From contig NZ_JACSQL010000007.1 in the NCBI RefSeq assembly GCF_014836635.1, forward strand, positions 108,668 through 172,667: a stretch of DNA of 64,000 bases, given 5' to 3'. This DNA is from Paenibacillus gallinarum. Its GTDB lineage: Bacteria > Bacillota > Bacilli > Paenibacillales > Paenibacillaceae. A model generated the notes under the pieces. The model saw nothing but the letters and a program-made list of their open reading frames with translations, was not told the origin of the DNA and searched no databases. This document shows, piece by piece, positions 8,608-16,676 of the stretch (its first letter is position 1; the number at the start of each line of letters is the position of its first letter). A program made the position numbers and the translations under genes.

Positions 8608-9484
8608 GGTTTATATTTTCCACAAACTTCTGCCCTGCACGTGATAATGGAACATTTTTTAGATAGCATATGCCAATATTTCTTTTGGGGATTTCCTCTT
8701 CTAGTATGATCTCGTGTAAGTCTCCTCTTTCTAAATAGTCCATTGAAAACTCTTTAATCACACAGGAAATACCCAAATTTATTTTTGTGAACTCTAATAC
8801 TAAATCATGCGATCCAAGTTCAAAGACGGGAGAAAGATGATGTCCTCTTTTTTTCAAAAAATCTTCTACGTACATTCTTGAGTTCGACTTTTTCTCTAGA
8901 AAGATAAGGGGCATGTCCATTAGATATTCTAAGCTAACCGGTTTTGAAATCAGCTCTTTGTATTTCTCTCCACACACAAAAATATCTTGAATTTCCTTAC
9001 AAGGAATGACCTCTAGATGATCCCCTTGAATGGGCAAATTACAGATCCCAAGATCCGCTTTTCCCGTTTTTATAAACTCGCAGATTTCCATTGTCGTTCC
9101 ATTTATAATATTTAATTTGATGCCCGGGAATTCTTTGTGAAACTTCTCTAGGTAAGGGAGTAAATAATAACGAGAGATGGTATCGCCTACCCCGATTCGT
9201 AACTGGCCTGTTTTTAAGGATTTGAACTCCAGCATTTTATCTTCTGCGGCATGAATGATCCCTAGTGCAGAATTAATATGTTCATTTAACAATTTACCTT
9301 CTGTTGTTAGAACGACGCCTTTTGACGTTCGATAGAAAAGCGGAATTTCTAACTCCTTCTCAAGTTTCGTAATCGCTTGGCTCACTGCAGATTGTGTTAA
9401 AAATAGTTCTTCTGCCGCTTTAGAAAAGCTTTTATTTTGGCTGACGACATTAAATACGCGATATAGATCTAATTTTCCAATCAT
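8588..9484 (-). CDS. LysR-family transcriptional regulator
   Basis: A 298-residue LysR regulator. The winged helix-turn-helix is at residues 3-62 (SKAAEELFLTQSAVSQAITK), and the effector-binding domain runs from about 90 (LRIGVGDTISRYYLLPYL). The frame opens 24 bases earlier, but AAGGAG stands 6 bases before the ATG at 9484, so the shorter start is chosen. It is divergent from the F420-ligase-like gene, the usual position of a LysR regulator and its target. The effector is unknown. Confidence 0.92.
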   Translation of the reverse strand: MIGKLDLYRVFNVVSQNKSFSKAAEELFLTQSAVSQAITKLEKELEIPLFYRTSKGVVLTTEGKLLNEHINSALGIIHAAEDKMLEFKSLKTGQLRIGVGDTISRYYLLPYLEKFHKEFPGIKLNIINGTTMEICEFIKTGKADLGICNLPIQGDHLEVIPCKEIQDIFVCGEKYKELISKPVSLEYLMDMPLIFLEKKSNSRMYVEDFLKKRGHHLSPVFELGSHDLVLEFTKINLGISCVIKEFSMDYLERGDLHEIILEEEIPKRNIGICYLKNVPLSRAGQKFVENINQRAQSI

Positions 9485-9522
9485 ATTAATTCTCCTTATA
9501 TCAAACATTACAAATATTAATT

Positions 9523-9556
9523 TTACTTATAACACTTTTCAAAGGTATAGTAAAAT
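9523..9556 (+). promoter_or_regulatory. Divergent intergenic promoter region with AACACT/AGTGTT repeat
   Basis: Plus strand TTACTT (9523-9528), 17 bases, TATAGT (9546-9551) could drive the ligase-like gene. An interrupted inverted repeat AACACT (9531-9536) ... AGTGTT (about 9560-9565) flanks it and is a candidate LysR site. Both calls rest on pattern alone. Confidence 0.4.
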
Positions 9557-9621
9557 CATAGTGTTTAAACATTTCGTTACTAATGATACATAACGTGAAC
9601 TCGGTAAAGGGGAGATTTATA

Positions 9622-10812
9622 ATGACAAGAGCAGTGGGAACGGTTGTACGAGGACTTCGTGGTCCGATCATTAACCAAGGTGATTCTATTGAACAAATCG
9701 TAGTGGATACCGTCATAAATGCAGCAAAAAGTGAAGGATTTTCGATTGAGGATCGTGACATTGTTACCATAACTGAATCCATTGTTGCTCGTGCGCAAGG
9801 GAACTATGCGACAATCGACCATATAGCGACAGATATAAATGAAAAATTCGGTGACGAAACCGTCGGTGTCATTTTCCCAATTCTTAGCCGTAACCGATTT
9901 GCTAATTGCTTGAGAGGGATTGCAAAGGGCGCGAAGAAAGTCATCTTAATGCTAAGCTACCCTGCTGATGAAGTAGGTAATCACCTGGTAGACATCGATG
10001 AACTGGATGTAAAAGGCATTAATCCTTGGACCGATGTATTGTCAGAAGATCAGTTCCGTGAGCATTTTGGTTATAAAAAACATCCATTTACAGGTGTTGA
10101 TTACATTGAATATTATAAATCTCTCATTGAAGCGGAAGGTACAACTTGTGAGGTCATCTTCTCTAATAACCCTAAAACCATTTTAGAGTATACAAAATAT
10201 GTTCTAACTTGTGATATTCACTCCCGTTTCAGAACCAAACGTATTTTAACTAACAATGGTGCTGAAAAAGTATTTGGTCTTGATGATATTTTATCAAAAT
10301 CAATTAATGGCAGTGGCTACAACGAAGCGTATGGTCTACTTGGATCCAATAAAGCAACGGAAGAAAGCGTGAAATTATTCCCGAATAATTGTCAACCTAT
10401 CGTTGATCGTATTCAAGAGAAACTGAAAGAACTAACTGGTAAAACGGTTGAAGTCATGGTTTATGGAGATGGAGCTTTCAAAGATCCAGTCGGTAAAATT
10501 TGGGAACTTGCAGATCCTGTTGTCTCCCCTGCTTACACCGAGGGACTTAATGGTACTCCAAATGAAGTGAAACTGAAGTACTTGGCAGATAACAACTTCT
10601 CTCATCTTCGTGGTGAAGAGTTACAACAAGCAATTACTGCATTCATCCAGAATAAGAACGACGATCTCGTTGGTGAAATGGAAGCTCAAGGCACAACGCC
10701 TCGTAGACTAACCGATCTCATTGGCTCATTGTCTGATTTAACTTCAGGCAGCGGCGACAAAGGAACACCAATGATTTACATTCAAGGTTACTTCGATAAC
10801 TATACAAAATAA
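9622..10812 (+). CDS. Coenzyme F420-0:L-glutamate ligase-like protein
   Basis: A 396-residue protein recognisable as the long Bacillota branch of the CofE/F420_ligase family: TRAVGTVVRGLRGPIINQGD, ITESIVARAQGNY, GVIFPILSRNRFA, MVYGDGAFKDPVGKIWEL, GTTPRRLTDLIGSLSDLTSG. In archaea and actinobacteria the family adds glutamate to F420-0. Bacillota of this type are not known to make F420, so another gamma-glutamyl or peptide-bond-forming reaction is likely. The frame opens 39 bases earlier, but AAAGGGGAG precedes the ATG at 9622. Divergent from a LysR regulator, single gene, strong terminator after it. Confidence 0.8.
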   Translation: MTRAVGTVVRGLRGPIINQGDSIEQIVVDTVINAAKSEGFSIEDRDIVTITESIVARAQGNYATIDHIATDINEKFGDETVGVIFPILSRNRFANCLRGIAKGAKKVILMLSYPADEVGNHLVDIDELDVKGINPWTDVLSEDQFREHFGYKKHPFTGVDYIEYYKSLIEAEGTTCEVIFSNNPKTILEYTKYVLTCDIHSRFRTKRILTNNGAEKVFGLDDILSKSINGSGYNEAYGLLGSNKATEESVKLFPNNCQPIVDRIQEKLKELTGKTVEVMVYGDGAFKDPVGKIWELADPVVSPAYTEGLNGTPNEVKLKYLADNNFSHLRGEELQQAITAFIQNKNDDLVGEMEAQGTTPRRLTDLIGSLSDLTSGSGDKGTPMIYIQGYFDNYTK

Positions 10813-10821
10813 GATAAGCAC

Positions 10822-10868
10822 AAAAAAATGCACCTTACTAAATTCAATTTTAGTAAGGTGCATTTTTA
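10822..10868 (+). terminator. Intrinsic terminator
   Basis: Long stem AAAATGCACCTTACTAAA / TTTAGTAAGGTGCATTTT followed by a T-rich tract, directly after the ligase-like gene. It can also act on the minus-strand gene ending at 10904. Confidence 0.9.
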
Positions 10869-10903
10869 TTTTGTTTAACGTCTCTACTTGGATGTACAGA
10901 TGA

Positions 10904-12139
10904 TTATAGGTAACGAGGTGGTGAAACCTTCTTCACAAAAAATATTCCGCTAAATTGCTCAGCTGGGATAATAAATTTCCTCACTGTTCCATGCTCTAAG
11001 ATTAGTGTTTTCTCAAATATCCACTTATTGTTTGGTTGTGCCGTGACATGAGAGAAATCAAGAAACGAAACAAAGGAATCGGTATGATTCATATAATCCT
11101 CTAGACTCTTTTTTGGCGCATGGCCAATTCTATAAACTGTTCTATTCAATAAATGTGCCTCTCCTTCATACATAAAGAGACCAATATAATAGGAGTCATC
11201 CATTAACTCTTTACTTATTAATGAACCCATTGGTCTGTAATTATTTGATGCTTGGTAATTTTTATAAATATGAGCATTGTGAGCCCAAATGATTATCTTT
11301 TCATTCGGATATAATTCATTACAAATCCATTCTAAGTTAGCTGCCATGATCTGATCCCGATATTTCATATAATCTTGGTAGTTATCGGTTAAATGATTTA
11401 GAAAAAGGCGTCTATTATCGAGTTCTTTCTGAATGAATGTAAAGGGCAAGTCCAAACCATTATTAATAAAATCCTTTTTCCTATTCATCAGAAGATCATG
11501 TAATTGATCTATAATCTCATTTAATTCACTTTGAATGAATTTATATTCTTGTAACGTCTCTTTGGGCACCCTCTTCCTTCTTCCTCTATATTTGCTAATA
11601 CGGCCATACCAATGAGCTGTGTTCTCTTCTACTTTTTGTATATTCTGTTTAAATTCCAATGGAAAATCAATATTGATTTTATTTAAAAATGCCATCAACA
11701 AACTCTGTTTGCTGGATGGCTGAAAATCAAAACCTATAATATTAAAGTCCTCGCTAGCTTTTAATGATTGGAATAATGAATATGTTTCTTCTGTTTTCCA
11801 AAATGGAAAGACAGAATGGTCTATGAATTCATCAACTGAAAGTTCATCTTTTAGGAAGTTCGAGGTATAACATTCAGTAAGTCCGCTCTCGAATGCTATC
11901 ACTTTAAATCCCATTTTATGATAGAGAAAATCAATCAATTTGGTTTTGAGAAGATTATGCTCAGCAATACCGTGACCATTTTCACCTAGCCATACAATTC
12001 GTTTATCCTTTAGGACTTGTTCTAAAAAGTGAAAATTATCCGCTTTAGATTCGGACAAGGTATCGATAAGATGAGCATGTTCCTTTACCCACTCTACTGA
12101 CATGTTATATTTTCTCTTTCTTGACTGAAAAATTGTCAC
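10904..12139 (-). CDS. Erythromycin-esterase-like protein
   Basis: A 411-residue member of the erythromycin esterase family (EreA/EreB-like). Visible motifs are IVWLGENGHGIAEHN near the N-terminus (catalytic His/Glu region), VIAFESGLTECY, IIGFDFQPS and IIWAHNAHI. EreA/B hydrolyse the macrolide lactone, but many relatives in soil bacilli have no shown resistance activity. The frame extends 126 bases further up, overlapping the previous gene; GAAAGGGGG with 6-base spacing supports the GTG at 12139 as the real start. Third gene of a small operon with a TIMP-like protein and a lipoprotein. Resistance is not claimed. Confidence 0.8.
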   Translation of the reverse strand: MTIFQSRKRKYNMSVEWVKEHAHLIDTLSESKADNFHFLEQVLKDKRIVWLGENGHGIAEHNLLKTKLIDFLYHKMGFKVIAFESGLTECYTSNFLKDELSVDEFIDHSVFPFWKTEETYSLFQSLKASEDFNIIGFDFQPSSKQSLLMAFLNKINIDFPLEFKQNIQKVEENTAHWYGRISKYRGRRKRVPKETLQEYKFIQSELNEIIDQLHDLLMNRKKDFINNGLDLPFTFIQKELDNRRLFLNHLTDNYQDYMKYRDQIMAANLEWICNELYPNEKIIIWAHNAHIYKNYQASNNYRPMGSLISKELMDDSYYIGLFMYEGEAHLLNRTVYRIGHAPKKSLEDYMNHTDSFVSFLDFSHVTAQPNNKWIFEKTLILEHGTVRKFIIPAEQFSGIFFVKKVSPPRYL

Positions 12140-12186
12140 CCTTATCCCCCTTTCGATCAATGAATCCTGTAAAATATTTAGCTGGC

Positions 12187-12759
12187 TTATTTCTTTCTTA
12201 CTCTTCTCCATACCAAGAAAGCCACGACAATAATTAATAATCCCATTCCAAGCACTGTCATCCATACGCCTGAGTTTAAACGATTCAATTCCCTTGTATG
12301 ATCTACTTGTTGTGTAGGTGCTTTACCTTCTCCTAAAATAGCTAAATCCTCTTCTGCTTGAGCTAATACATTGGTTCGATCACAAATGATGCTTACTAAC
12401 TGTTCTTTGGCACCATACATAGAAGATGGTTTCGCATAGACTAAATAATCCTCTCCTTCTTTAAATTGAATCCCACAATCACCTCCACCGCTGCCGGTAC
12501 GAATGATGATTTGAGATTCTGAACCCCCCTTCCAGATCTCACTGGTTTCAAATAATACAGCATTCGATAGATATCTATTCGTTCTCTCTTCCTTTACTTC
12601 AATTACGCGTCCCGAAAAAACGGCTTCTGATCGACTGAATTCATCTTGAACACTTTTAGGCTCTACGCAAGAACAAGCATATGCATTTGAAGGTATGGAG
12701 ATCGTCATGATGCTCACTAATAGACAAATTAGTAATATCAAATTCATTTTCCTTTTCAT
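12187..12759 (-). CDS. TIMP-like (CSC-motif) secreted membrane-anchored protein
   Basis: About 190 residues: signal peptide (MKRK, hydrophobic core, NAYA) followed at once by CSCVEP, the Cys-X-Cys N-terminus of tissue inhibitors of metalloproteinases; then FSRSEAVFSGRVIEV and a C-terminal membrane helix (GMGLLIIVVAFLVW) with a basic tail. Further cysteines at GGDCGIQF and SIICDRTN could pair. In animal TIMPs the free N-terminal Cys chelates the protease zinc; bacterial relatives are uncharacterised. AAAAGGGG upstream favours the third of three tandem ATGs (12759). Member of a three-gene operon. Confidence 0.65.
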   Translation of the reverse strand: MKRKMNLILLICLLVSIMTISIPSNAYACSCVEPKSVQDEFSRSEAVFSGRVIEVKEERTNRYLSNAVLFETSEIWKGGSESQIIIRTGSGGGDCGIQFKEGEDYLVYAKPSSMYGAKEQLVSIICDRTNVLAQAEEDLAILGEGKAPTQQVDHTRELNRLNSGVWMTVLGMGLLIIVVAFLVWRRVRKK

Positions 12760-12808
12760 CATCATTCCCCTTTTCATATTCCGTGCCAATGTAACACCAT
12801 CTACTAAT

Positions 12809-13102
12809 CTAATTATGATCTTTAACGATCTTAACTTCATTTAAAGTCACATAATAGGTGTAATCCGAACGCATCTGAGGTCCCTCTCCGTCTTTTGGTT
12901 CACAGTCTTGCTGAATGGTGATAACAAATCCATTTCCCTTTTCTTGGCTCTCATTAACCTTGTTAAAGGTTTCTAAGTCATTTCCACAGCCAGGAACCTT
13001 ATCTAGTGCCCTGCTTGTGGCAGTTTCTAAGGTAAGGTCTTGTTCAGAAACACATCCAGATAATAATACCGCTAGTAAAAATATAGAAAGTAAATTACGC
13101 AT
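12809..13102 (-). CDS. Small lipoprotein, unknown function
   Basis: A 97-residue protein with a short signal and lipobox LLSGC (Cys at about residue 17). The mature part has two further cysteines (VPGCGND, QQDCEPKD) and ends in a beta-rich stretch (SDYTYYVTLNEVKIV). I recognise no family. AAGGAGGGGAGTA directly precedes the chosen ATG; the frame opens 42 bases earlier without an SD. First gene of the operon with the TIMP-like and Ere-like genes (gaps about 49 and 47 bases). Confidence 0.75.
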   Translation of the reverse strand: MRNLLSIFLLAVLLSGCVSEQDLTLETATSRALDKVPGCGNDLETFNKVNESQEKGNGFVITIQQDCEPKDGEGPQMRSDYTYYVTLNEVKIVKDHN

Positions 13103-13235
13103 TACTCCCCTCCTTCTACTTGTATAAACGCACCATCTAATCATTTGTTCCAGCTAAACTTATCTAGCGATTAAAATTACTACCTAATCATTGCAAAAAA
13201 TATACATATTTTGTTTCTGTTTTATTATAATAAGG

Positions 13236-13258
13236 TATATTATATGGAAGCGTTTACA
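13236..13258 (+). promoter_or_regulatory. PL10 lyase promoter region with perfect cre site
   Basis: 13244-13258, ATGGAAGCGTTTACA, matches all fixed positions of the cre consensus WTGNAANCGNWNNCW. It immediately follows a TATATT (-10-like, 13236-13241). This predicts CcpA repression of the pectate lyase gene. Confidence 0.7.
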
Positions 13259-13305
13259 ACATTCTGTTTCTAAGCCTGTTTAACCACTCTTTTTCCCAGT
13301 GGATT

Positions 13306-14334
13306 ATGATAGGTTTGGTACATTTTATTCGCTTCACATGTAAAACCAAACGAACAAAGGAGCTGGTTTACCTGATCACATCAACAATCAAAAGAATTCC
13401 CTTTCTACTCGCTTTAACAATGTTCTTCTCCACTTTAAGTTTCTTGTTTTTATCTCCTTCTGCCGTAAATGCCGCTTCTGGGGAAACGGCAAGCATCTCA
13501 GACATTTTAAAATACCAGCAGGCCGATGGCGGTTGGAAAAAGGATTATACGACAACGAGCGGAGAGTGGGCCAAGTCTACGATTGATAACAAGGCCACTT
13601 ATACCGAGATTAGAAGACTTGCAGCTGAGTATCAAAAAACGAAAGATAGCAAGTATTCTGCTGCAGCGATCAAAGGAATCAATTTCTTGTTGAACATGCA
13701 ATATGCAAATGGCGGCTGGCCGCAAGTGTATAACAGCTCCGGTTATCATAAACACATTACTTTTAATGACAATGCCATGATTAACGTAATGATACTGCTG
13801 GATGATGTTGCAAACAAAAAAGGAGACTTTTCCTTTATCGACAGCACTCTAGCGGGAAGATGTAAAACGGCAGTTACAAAAGGTGTAAACCTTATTTTGC
13901 AAATGCAGGTTGTTGTCAATGGAAAGCTAACGGTTTGGGGACAACAGCATGATTCAGTAACATTAAAGCCCGCTGGTGCAAGAGCGTACGAGGTTCCTTC
14001 TCTCTCCGGCCAAGAAAGTGTCGGGATTGTTAAATTCCTTAAAACTAGATCTTCTACAACTCAAATTGCTGCTTCGATCAAAGCTGCAGAAGATTGGTTT
14101 AAAGCTGTGAAAATTACTGGAATCAAAGTTGTAAAGACAAGTGATGATGTAGTCGTGACGAGTGATCCGACTGCTCCAGCAATTTGGGCACGTTTTTATG
14201 AGATAAATACAAATAAACCGATCTTTGTCGGTCGTGACGGGATTGTTAAATACAAACTCAGTGATATTGAGCAAGAAAGACGAGTAAATTACTCATGGTA
14301 TGGAAATTGGCCTAATGGTCTTGGAATATATTAA
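13306..14334 (+). CDS. Secreted pectate lyase, PL10 family
   Basis: A 342-residue pectate lyase that cleaves polygalacturonate by beta-elimination. The catalytic domain starts with ISDILKYQQADGGWKKDY and shows the PL10 pattern NMQYANGGWPQVY, ITFNDNAMINVM, RAYEVPSLSGQESVGIV and PAIWARFYEI. The secretion signal is IKRIPFLLALTMFFSTL...VNA. Start is uncertain: the ATG at 13306 has no SD, whereas AAAGGAG at 13356-13362 is ideally placed for an in-frame CTG at 13372, which gives a normal-length signal peptide. Preceded by a perfect cre site; single gene with terminator. Confidence 0.9.
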   Translation: MIGLVHFIRFTCKTKRTKELVYLITSTIKRIPFLLALTMFFSTLSFLFLSPSAVNAASGETASISDILKYQQADGGWKKDYTTTSGEWAKSTIDNKATYTEIRRLAAEYQKTKDSKYSAAAIKGINFLLNMQYANGGWPQVYNSSGYHKHITFNDNAMINVMILLDDVANKKGDFSFIDSTLAGRCKTAVTKGVNLILQMQVVVNGKLTVWGQQHDSVTLKPAGARAYEVPSLSGQESVGIVKFLKTRSSTTQIAASIKAAEDWFKAVKITGIKVVKTSDDVVVTSDPTAPAIWARFYEINTNKPIFVGRDGIVKYKLSDIEQERRVNYSWYGNWPNGLGIY

Positions 14335-14369
14335 GCAACATCGGTAGCAATGCGGAGTAATAAATTAAA

Positions 14370-14406
14370 CAACCAGTCTCAGTCATAGAGGCTGGTTGTT
14401 ATATTT
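14370..14406. terminator. Terminator between convergent genes
   Basis: Stem CAACCAGTCTC / GAGGCTGGTTG with one G-T pair and A/T-rich flanks on both sides. It serves the PL10 gene and the HD-CHAP gene. Confidence 0.75.
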
Positions 14407-14468
14407 ACATATCGTTTGCTGAACAATTTCATTATTAAGCAGTGTATACACCTTTTCTTCGCCTAAAG

Positions 14469-15557
14469 TTATGGAATGGGGATGTACTCTCCATTAAATT
14501 GATACTGGTAGTTGTCCCCTATTCGAATATATCCGAGTATACAATGACCTCTATCCCTATATAGAACGCCGGAATAGTTTTCATTGTCTACATTACCTTC
14601 TGCAACCATAATTTGATGATCATCACAAGCTAAAACAATGCCAATATGATCATGAGAATGATCAGTTAATAATTTCTCGAAAATAACAATATCACCACGA
14701 GCCGGATCAAACTCTTCTTGATTAACGTCATAAAAAAATCTAGTTTCGGGCAGCTTTGCCCAATCTAGCAACGCTCCAACTCCGGCAAGCCGATACATAT
14801 GGTTCGGATAACGAATCGGTAGTAGTAATCCCACCCGCATACAGCAGTGATATACAAATGCAGCACACCAGTTACTCTCCAGCACTTTATAAATATCAGC
14901 GTCTGGCCAATACTTGCAAATCTCTCTATAATCCTCATTTTCAGGTACGCCTATAATATTCTTCTTGGCCAAGGTTTCTGCATAATCAGCAAGCATAGAA
15001 CGTCTGTCTTCCCTATGTGAATTTATTAATTTCGCATCGATATGATTAGCGGTAGCAAGCGCTTTTACTGTTTCTTCCGGCATTCCTAACTCTCTAAGTA
15101 CATTTTGTAGTCTATGTATATCCGTTGTAGGAACATGTCCATCCGTATTGTGAAAGTACATCTGCAGCAAAATAGCATCTTTCAAAATTTCCTCATAGGG
15201 ACCATGGCTGCGCTGTCGATCATCTTGATAAAAGATAGATCTAAGAATAATGGTCATCTCTTTATCGGTAAAGAGTTCGGAGCTGCGTAGGATGGGTCTT
15301 ACAGCATCAGCACTATTGTGGCCTGGAAAGGTCTTTACTCCCGTTTTGACGAAATAGTAACTGTGAAGTAACCCCGCGATTGCAGCGATTTCCGGGTCTT
15401 GTCCTCTCCTCATAGCAAGCATTGAAGCAAAACTAGTAACCCTAGATAGTTGTGACCAAGCCTGATGTTTCTTTAAGCTGTTCTCGGCTGTAAAAAGATT
15501 CTCATAAACAAAGGAACGAATATAATCCAGCCGCTTTATTTTTTTATCACAGATCAT
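14469..15557 (-). CDS. HD-like domain fused to CHAP/amidase-like domain
   Basis: A 362-residue protein without signal peptide. Residues about 20-150 resemble an HD-superfamily domain (HQAWSQLSRVTSFASMLAMR, AAIAGLLHSYYF), though the second HD residue pair is degraded. Residues about 215-355 look like a CHAP/NlpC-type papain-fold amidase: nucleophile-like Cys in SNWCAAFVYHC, ARGDIVIFE, HDHIGIVL and ILGYIRIG. Such domains cleave peptidoglycan peptides or glutathionylspermidine. The chosen ATG follows AAGGAGGTG; the frame opens 108 bases earlier. It follows the NAGPA-domain gene by about 94 bases, probably co-transcribed. Function unknown. Confidence 0.6.
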   Translation of the reverse strand: MICDKKIKRLDYIRSFVYENLFTAENSLKKHQAWSQLSRVTSFASMLAMRRGQDPEIAAIAGLLHSYYFVKTGVKTFPGHNSADAVRPILRSSELFTDKEMTIILRSIFYQDDRQRSHGPYEEILKDAILLQMYFHNTDGHVPTTDIHRLQNVLRELGMPEETVKALATANHIDAKLINSHREDRRSMLADYAETLAKKNIIGVPENEDYREICKYWPDADIYKVLESNWCAAFVYHCCMRVGLLLPIRYPNHMYRLAGVGALLDWAKLPETRFFYDVNQEEFDPARGDIVIFEKLLTDHSHDHIGIVLACDDHQIMVAEGNVDNENYSGVLYRDRGHCILGYIRIGDNYQYQFNGEYIPIP

Positions 15558-15651
15558 TAATTTTACACCTCCTTGTCCCGAGTGACCAACAGAATGACGA
15601 TTAGAATGTTGAACCTTATACCCCACTATATTTGGGCCTCGCTTATGCAAT

Positions 15652-16452
15652 TTAGCTCTCCCCATTTACAACAATCATTTGCACCACCTTTCTATCATCA
15701 CCCTTTAGCTTGACGTTACCGGCGAGCAGTTGTGAGGACCCATCTCCGTCTAGAAAAATGCCTTCCTGTAATTTTCCAACGGCTACACTACTCTTTATCG
15801 CAGTCCGAAACTGTTCGGCCGTACATTTGGTAGAAGAAACAATAAGGTAGATGTCTCCTGATGTATCATAAGCCATTGCACTGCGTAGCCGCTTATCGCT
15901 AGAAAACGGAAGTCGTTCTTCATTAATCGCAGCATCATACCACCTGTTATCATCCATTAGGTTCATACTTACTCCACCCTGTGCCCAGAACTTTGTCTCA
16001 TCTGTAATCGTTAGATCGTCGGCACTTGCAACTCGCTGAACGTCAACCTTCTTTGTGATCCGATCATATACCATCGTTCCACGGTCGTATTTGGTGTTAA
16101 ACCAGCCTGATCCATATTCTTTGACATCTCCGTTTGTAGGAATACCATCCATCACTGCAATACTAAGTAGCTGATCTTCCCAAAAGAATCCGCCATTGAT
16201 TCCACTGTGTCCCGAACGCACAACGTTGTCGTTAATCGTCAGCAGCGATATATTATCTGGTTCCGTCTGCAATACGTGTAGAGTAACCCCATTATCAGTA
16301 GTTATTTGGGTATACTTCAGTCCATCCGGAGTGTCTTCTATACTAATAAAGGGCCATGCAAATACAACGCCAAGTGTTAACGTGAAAATACTAAAGAAGA
16401 TCAGTAAAGAACGTCTTACAAGGGCTACCCTGTCAATCGCTTTATCTTTCAA
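15652..16452 (-). CDS. NAGPA-domain phosphodiester glycosidase-like membrane protein
   Basis: A 266-residue protein with an N-terminal membrane anchor (SLLIFFSIFTLTLGVVFAWPF) and an extracytoplasmic NAGPA domain (phosphodiester glycosidase family): SGINGGFFWED, AVMDGIPTNGD, AMAYDTSGDIYLIVSS, GIFLDGDGSSQLLAG and a final VVQMIVVNGE. The family includes the enzyme uncovering mannose 6-phosphate and bacterial cell-surface glycan hydrolases. TTG start with AGGAGGAG upstream. First gene of a pair with the HD-CHAP protein, which suggests a cell-wall theme. Confidence 0.8.
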   Translation of the reverse strand: MKDKAIDRVALVRRSLLIFFSIFTLTLGVVFAWPFISIEDTPDGLKYTQITTDNGVTLHVLQTEPDNISLLTINDNVVRSGHSGINGGFFWEDQLLSIAVMDGIPTNGDVKEYGSGWFNTKYDRGTMVYDRITKKVDVQRVASADDLTITDETKFWAQGGVSMNLMDDNRWYDAAINEERLPFSSDKRLRSAMAYDTSGDIYLIVSSTKCTAEQFRTAIKSSVAVGKLQEGIFLDGDGSSQLLAGNVKLKGDDRKVVQMIVVNGES

Positions 16453-16529
16453 TACGCACTCCTCCTAATGATTAAGCACCTTATATTTGACATCAACCTT
16501 ATGTAATCCTTCTCCTATACTTTTATATG

Positions 16530-16558
16530 AAAAAACAGCCGATCACATTGACCAGCTG
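16530..16558 (-). terminator. Intrinsic terminator after the disrupted glycosidase gene
   Basis: Minus strand stem CAGCTGGTC / GATCGGCTG (two G-U pairs), loop AATGT, followed by TTTTTT. It lies about 120 bases past the end of the pseudogene. Confidence 0.7.
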
Positions 16559-16676
16559 TAATTAATTCAATATTAAACTATAAATCATTACTACATTAGT
16601 TTTGTTCTCGAATCCTATCCCGTACATCATATTGTCTTACATAACGACAGAAATAACATTCCTTATAATTAAGATA

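Noticed and set aside
10904..12139. Proven macrolide resistance gene
   Set aside because: Family membership alone does not show activity; no resistance-type mobile context is seen.
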